Source of the DNA: an uncultured Eubacterium sp.
GTDB taxonomy: Bacteria > Bacillota > Clostridia > Peptostreptococcales > Anaerovoracaceae
Reading direction: 5' to 3'
Assembly: GCA_900551775.1 (NCBI GenBank)
Contig: URXI01000287.1
Location: forward strand, 1 to 5,535
DNA length: 5,535 bases
The translations under genes were made by a program, and so were the position numbers. Below, piece by piece: positions 5,034 through 5,535 of this stretch. Below the pieces are notes generated by a model, which searched no databases, had not been told where the DNA came from, and was given only the letters and a program-made list of their open reading frames with translations. Each line of letters begins with the position of its first letter. Position 1 is the first letter of the stretch.

Positions 5034-5495
5034 ATGAAATACCAAGGTTGTCTTTTAGCGGTTAAGGATATAGCCGCTTCTAAACATTTTTATGAGAAAG
5101 TGCTGCACCAAAGGGCCATCATGGATATCGGCCCCCACGTGACCTTCGATGGCTTTTCTCTTCAGCAAGGCTATGCCGAACTGATCGGTATAGCTTCTGA
5201 GAGTGTAAAAGACCAGTCACATAACTTTCAGCTCTATTTTGAAGTGGAAGATTTGGACAAGGTGCATGCCGAAATGAAAAGCATATCTGACTTACAATGG
5301 GTACATGGCATCAAGGAATATCCATGGGGACAGCGCGATATTCGGGTATATGACCCGGACAGACATATCGTGGAAATTGCGGAGGAAATGGACACGGTAA
5401 TCAGACGGTTTTTCAGCTGCGGCATGTCTGTGGAGGAAGTTTCTAAGCGCACCATGTTCCCTGTGGATTATGTTAAAACGATCTGCAGGCGATAA
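5034..5495 (+). CDS. VOC-family (glyoxalase/bleomycin resistance fold) protein with C-terminal extension
   Basis: A 153-residue protein. Residues 1-118 form one vicinal-oxygen-chelate unit with the two beta-alpha-beta-beta-beta modules: the start KYQGCLLAVKDIAASKHFYE with the typical FYE helix, the strand LYFEVEDLDKVHAEM, and the closing DIRVYDPDRHIVEIAEEM, where the Glu of HIVEI is the position of a conserved metal ligand in the fold. The first conserved His is not evident, so catalysis is uncertain; binding or resistance roles are as likely as an enzyme. Residues 119-153 (IRRFFSCGMSVEEVSKRTMF and on) go beyond the fold and look like a short helix-turn-helix-like pair of helices. A very strong ribosome binding site precedes the ATG. 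It is the second gene after the AraC regulator, 30 bases downstream, and the pair may respond to the same small molecule; this is inference. Confidence 0.85.
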   Translation: MKYQGCLLAVKDIAASKHFYEKVLHQRAIMDIGPHVTFDGFSLQQGYAELIGIASESVKDQSHNFQLYFEVEDLDKVHAEMKSISDLQWVHGIKEYPWGQRDIRVYDPDRHIVEIAEEMDTVIRRFFSCGMSVEEVSKRTMFPVDYVKTICRR

Positions 5496-5509
5496 TCGAT
5501 TTCTCTTGA

Positions 5510-5531
5510 CGGCTTTGGTAAATCAAAGCCG
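5510..5531 (+). terminator. Hairpin after the VOC gene, probable terminator cut by the window end
   Basis: CGGCTTTG (5510-5517) and CAAAGCCG (5524-5531) form an 8-bp perfect stem with a GTAAAT loop, 14 bases after the stop codon of the VOC gene. The following bases GCTT reach the window end, so a T-tract cannot be checked. Position fits a terminator of the AraC/VOC operon. Confidence 0.5.
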
Positions 5532-5535
5532 GCTT

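Noticed and set aside
5234..5455. Minus-strand open frame in the VOC gene
   Set aside because: Antisense shadow of a conserved VOC reading frame.

Overview
The window reads as an accessory stretch of a Gram-positive, probably anaerobic member of the Bacillota (most likely Clostridia). The support is strong purine-rich ribosome binding sites, a sigma-54 regulated catabolic operon with its own enhancer-binding regulator, a Firmicutes-type PepD N-terminus, an AraC/VOC pair and AT-rich signals in moderate-GC genes. Assignment below phylum is inference.

Layout. On the minus strand at the left edge (1-469) is the N-terminal half of a DUF368 (PopT-type polyprenyl-phosphate transporter) gene. Its 5' region (470-673) holds a near-consensus sigma-70 promoter and a terminator-like hairpin. 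The centre (674-4028) is a minus-strand sigma-54 locus, in transcription order: a PAS/AAA+ enhancer-binding regulator (3303-4028, broken); an intergenic region with three 18-bp palindromes and a textbook -24/-12 promoter; an intact AtuA-family (DUF1446) gene; a small AtuA ferredoxin-fold partner gene that overlaps it by ATGA but is frameshifted at a G7 run; the first ~40 codons of an M20 dipeptidase (pepD-like) gene, frameshifted; and, fused to that by a deletion, the C-terminal part of a polytopic membrane transporter. On the plus strand at the right (4148-5535) are an AraC-family regulator and a VOC-family protein with a helical C-terminal extension, in one operon with a consensus promoter and a hairpin at the window end.

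Main biological point. The centre looks like the remains of a catabolic module (regulator, AtuA two-part enzyme, dipeptidase, transporter) in decay. The regulator lost most of its ATPase domain and nearly all of its DNA-binding domain in one out-of-frame deletion, leaving the last few codons of the helix-turn-helix. The dipeptidase and transporter were joined by another deletion. Three single-base frame breaks are also present, two in homopolymers. Yet the sigma-54 promoter and the AtuA gene are undamaged. The homopolymer breaks could be sequencing errors, slippage-based switching or true mutations; the two deletions are harder to explain as read errors. The G7 run is, in frame, a perfect slippery heptamer for -1 frameshifting, so expression of the small subunit is not excluded.

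The AraC/VOC pair is transcribed divergently from the broken regulator and appears intact and independent.
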